Positions 63,986-64,000 of a stretch of DNA of 64,000 nt are shown here, piece after piece. The translations under genes and the position numbers were made by a program. Numbering within the stretch: the first letter of the stretch is position 1; each line of letters starts with the position of its first letter. The notes under the pieces were generated by a model. That model made no database searches, was not told where the DNA came from, and was given only the letters and a program-made list of their open reading frames with translations. This stretch comes from Chryseobacterium nakagawai. GTDB taxonomy: Bacteria; Bacteroidota; Bacteroidia; Flavobacteriales; Weeksellaceae. The DNA is taken from NCBI RefSeq assembly GCF_900637665.1, contig NZ_LR134386.1, forward strand, positions 62,001 through 126,000, given 5' to 3'.

Positions 63986-64000
63986 TGAGACTATATTTAG

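Noticed and set aside
1..64000. CRISPR arrays, IS elements or prophage
   Set aside because: No regularly spaced repeats, transposase, integrase or phage structural genes were seen.

Overview
The window reads as one contiguous chromosomal segment of an AT-rich Bacteroidota, most likely Flavobacteriia of the Chryseobacterium / Weeksellaceae type. The reasons are the TTG-N19/20-TAnnTTTG promoters, a type IX secretion sorting domain, Bacteroidota-only families (DUF3127, DUF5690-like transporter), SusC/FecA-style TonB receptors, and a dcw cluster whose gene order and FtsZ length match that group. No plasmid, prophage, IS transposase or CRISPR array was seen.

Layout. 1-3225: the 3' part of a nuclease-like gene, a small secreted basic protein, then a leftward ElaA / EngB / hydrolase group. 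3449-20878: a complete rightward division and cell-wall (dcw) cluster, mraZ-rsmH-ftsL-ftsI-murE-(four-helix-bundle gene)-mraY-murD-ftsW-murG-murC-ftsQ-ftsA-ftsZ-yqeY. It starts at a clear three-repeat MraZ box and has repeat elements in nearly every spacer. 21281-23367: bacilliredoxin and a GH3-family protein. 23545-28990 (leftward): two lipoproteins, tandem endonuclease/exonuclease/phosphatase paralogues, a rhomboid protease and a MutL that lacks the usual endonuclease motif. 29238-33029 (leftward): DUF1275 protein, a USP-like protein and a two-component system.

33439-42808 is the most interesting accessory block: a candidate self-contained aminophosphonate scavenging locus. It holds an XRE-cupin regulator, a TonB receptor, an MFS-like carrier, a TIGR03364-type FAD oxidase, a TIGR03351-type phosphonatase-like HAD hydrolase, and a secreted alkaline-phosphatase-superfamily enzyme with an inserted LamG domain and a T9SS tail. 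A 17-bp palindrome occurs in front of the receptor and twice in front of the secreted enzyme, and is a candidate operator that would join them into one regulon.

42885-46691: a GNAT enzyme, a MocR-type regulator, a small unknown and a DUF389 membrane protein. 46759-56387: a second notable module, a leftward operon of a YbjN/Tir-chaperone-like protein, PspA, a YqiJ/NfeD-like OB-fold membrane protein, a flotillin and a 1599-residue AAA ATPase, divergent from an XRE regulator. This looks like a membrane-stress or membrane-remodelling machine. 56395-61028: a siderophore receptor with a PepSY membrane protein and a divergent AraC regulator. 61166-61872: five leftward tRNA genes in a partly duplicated array (Leu-TAA twice, Leu-TAG twice, Gly-GCC once) with their terminators and promoter. 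61971-63930: DUF3127 protein, Aat transferase and a DMT exporter.

All functions are inferred from the sequence and family knowledge. No search was run.
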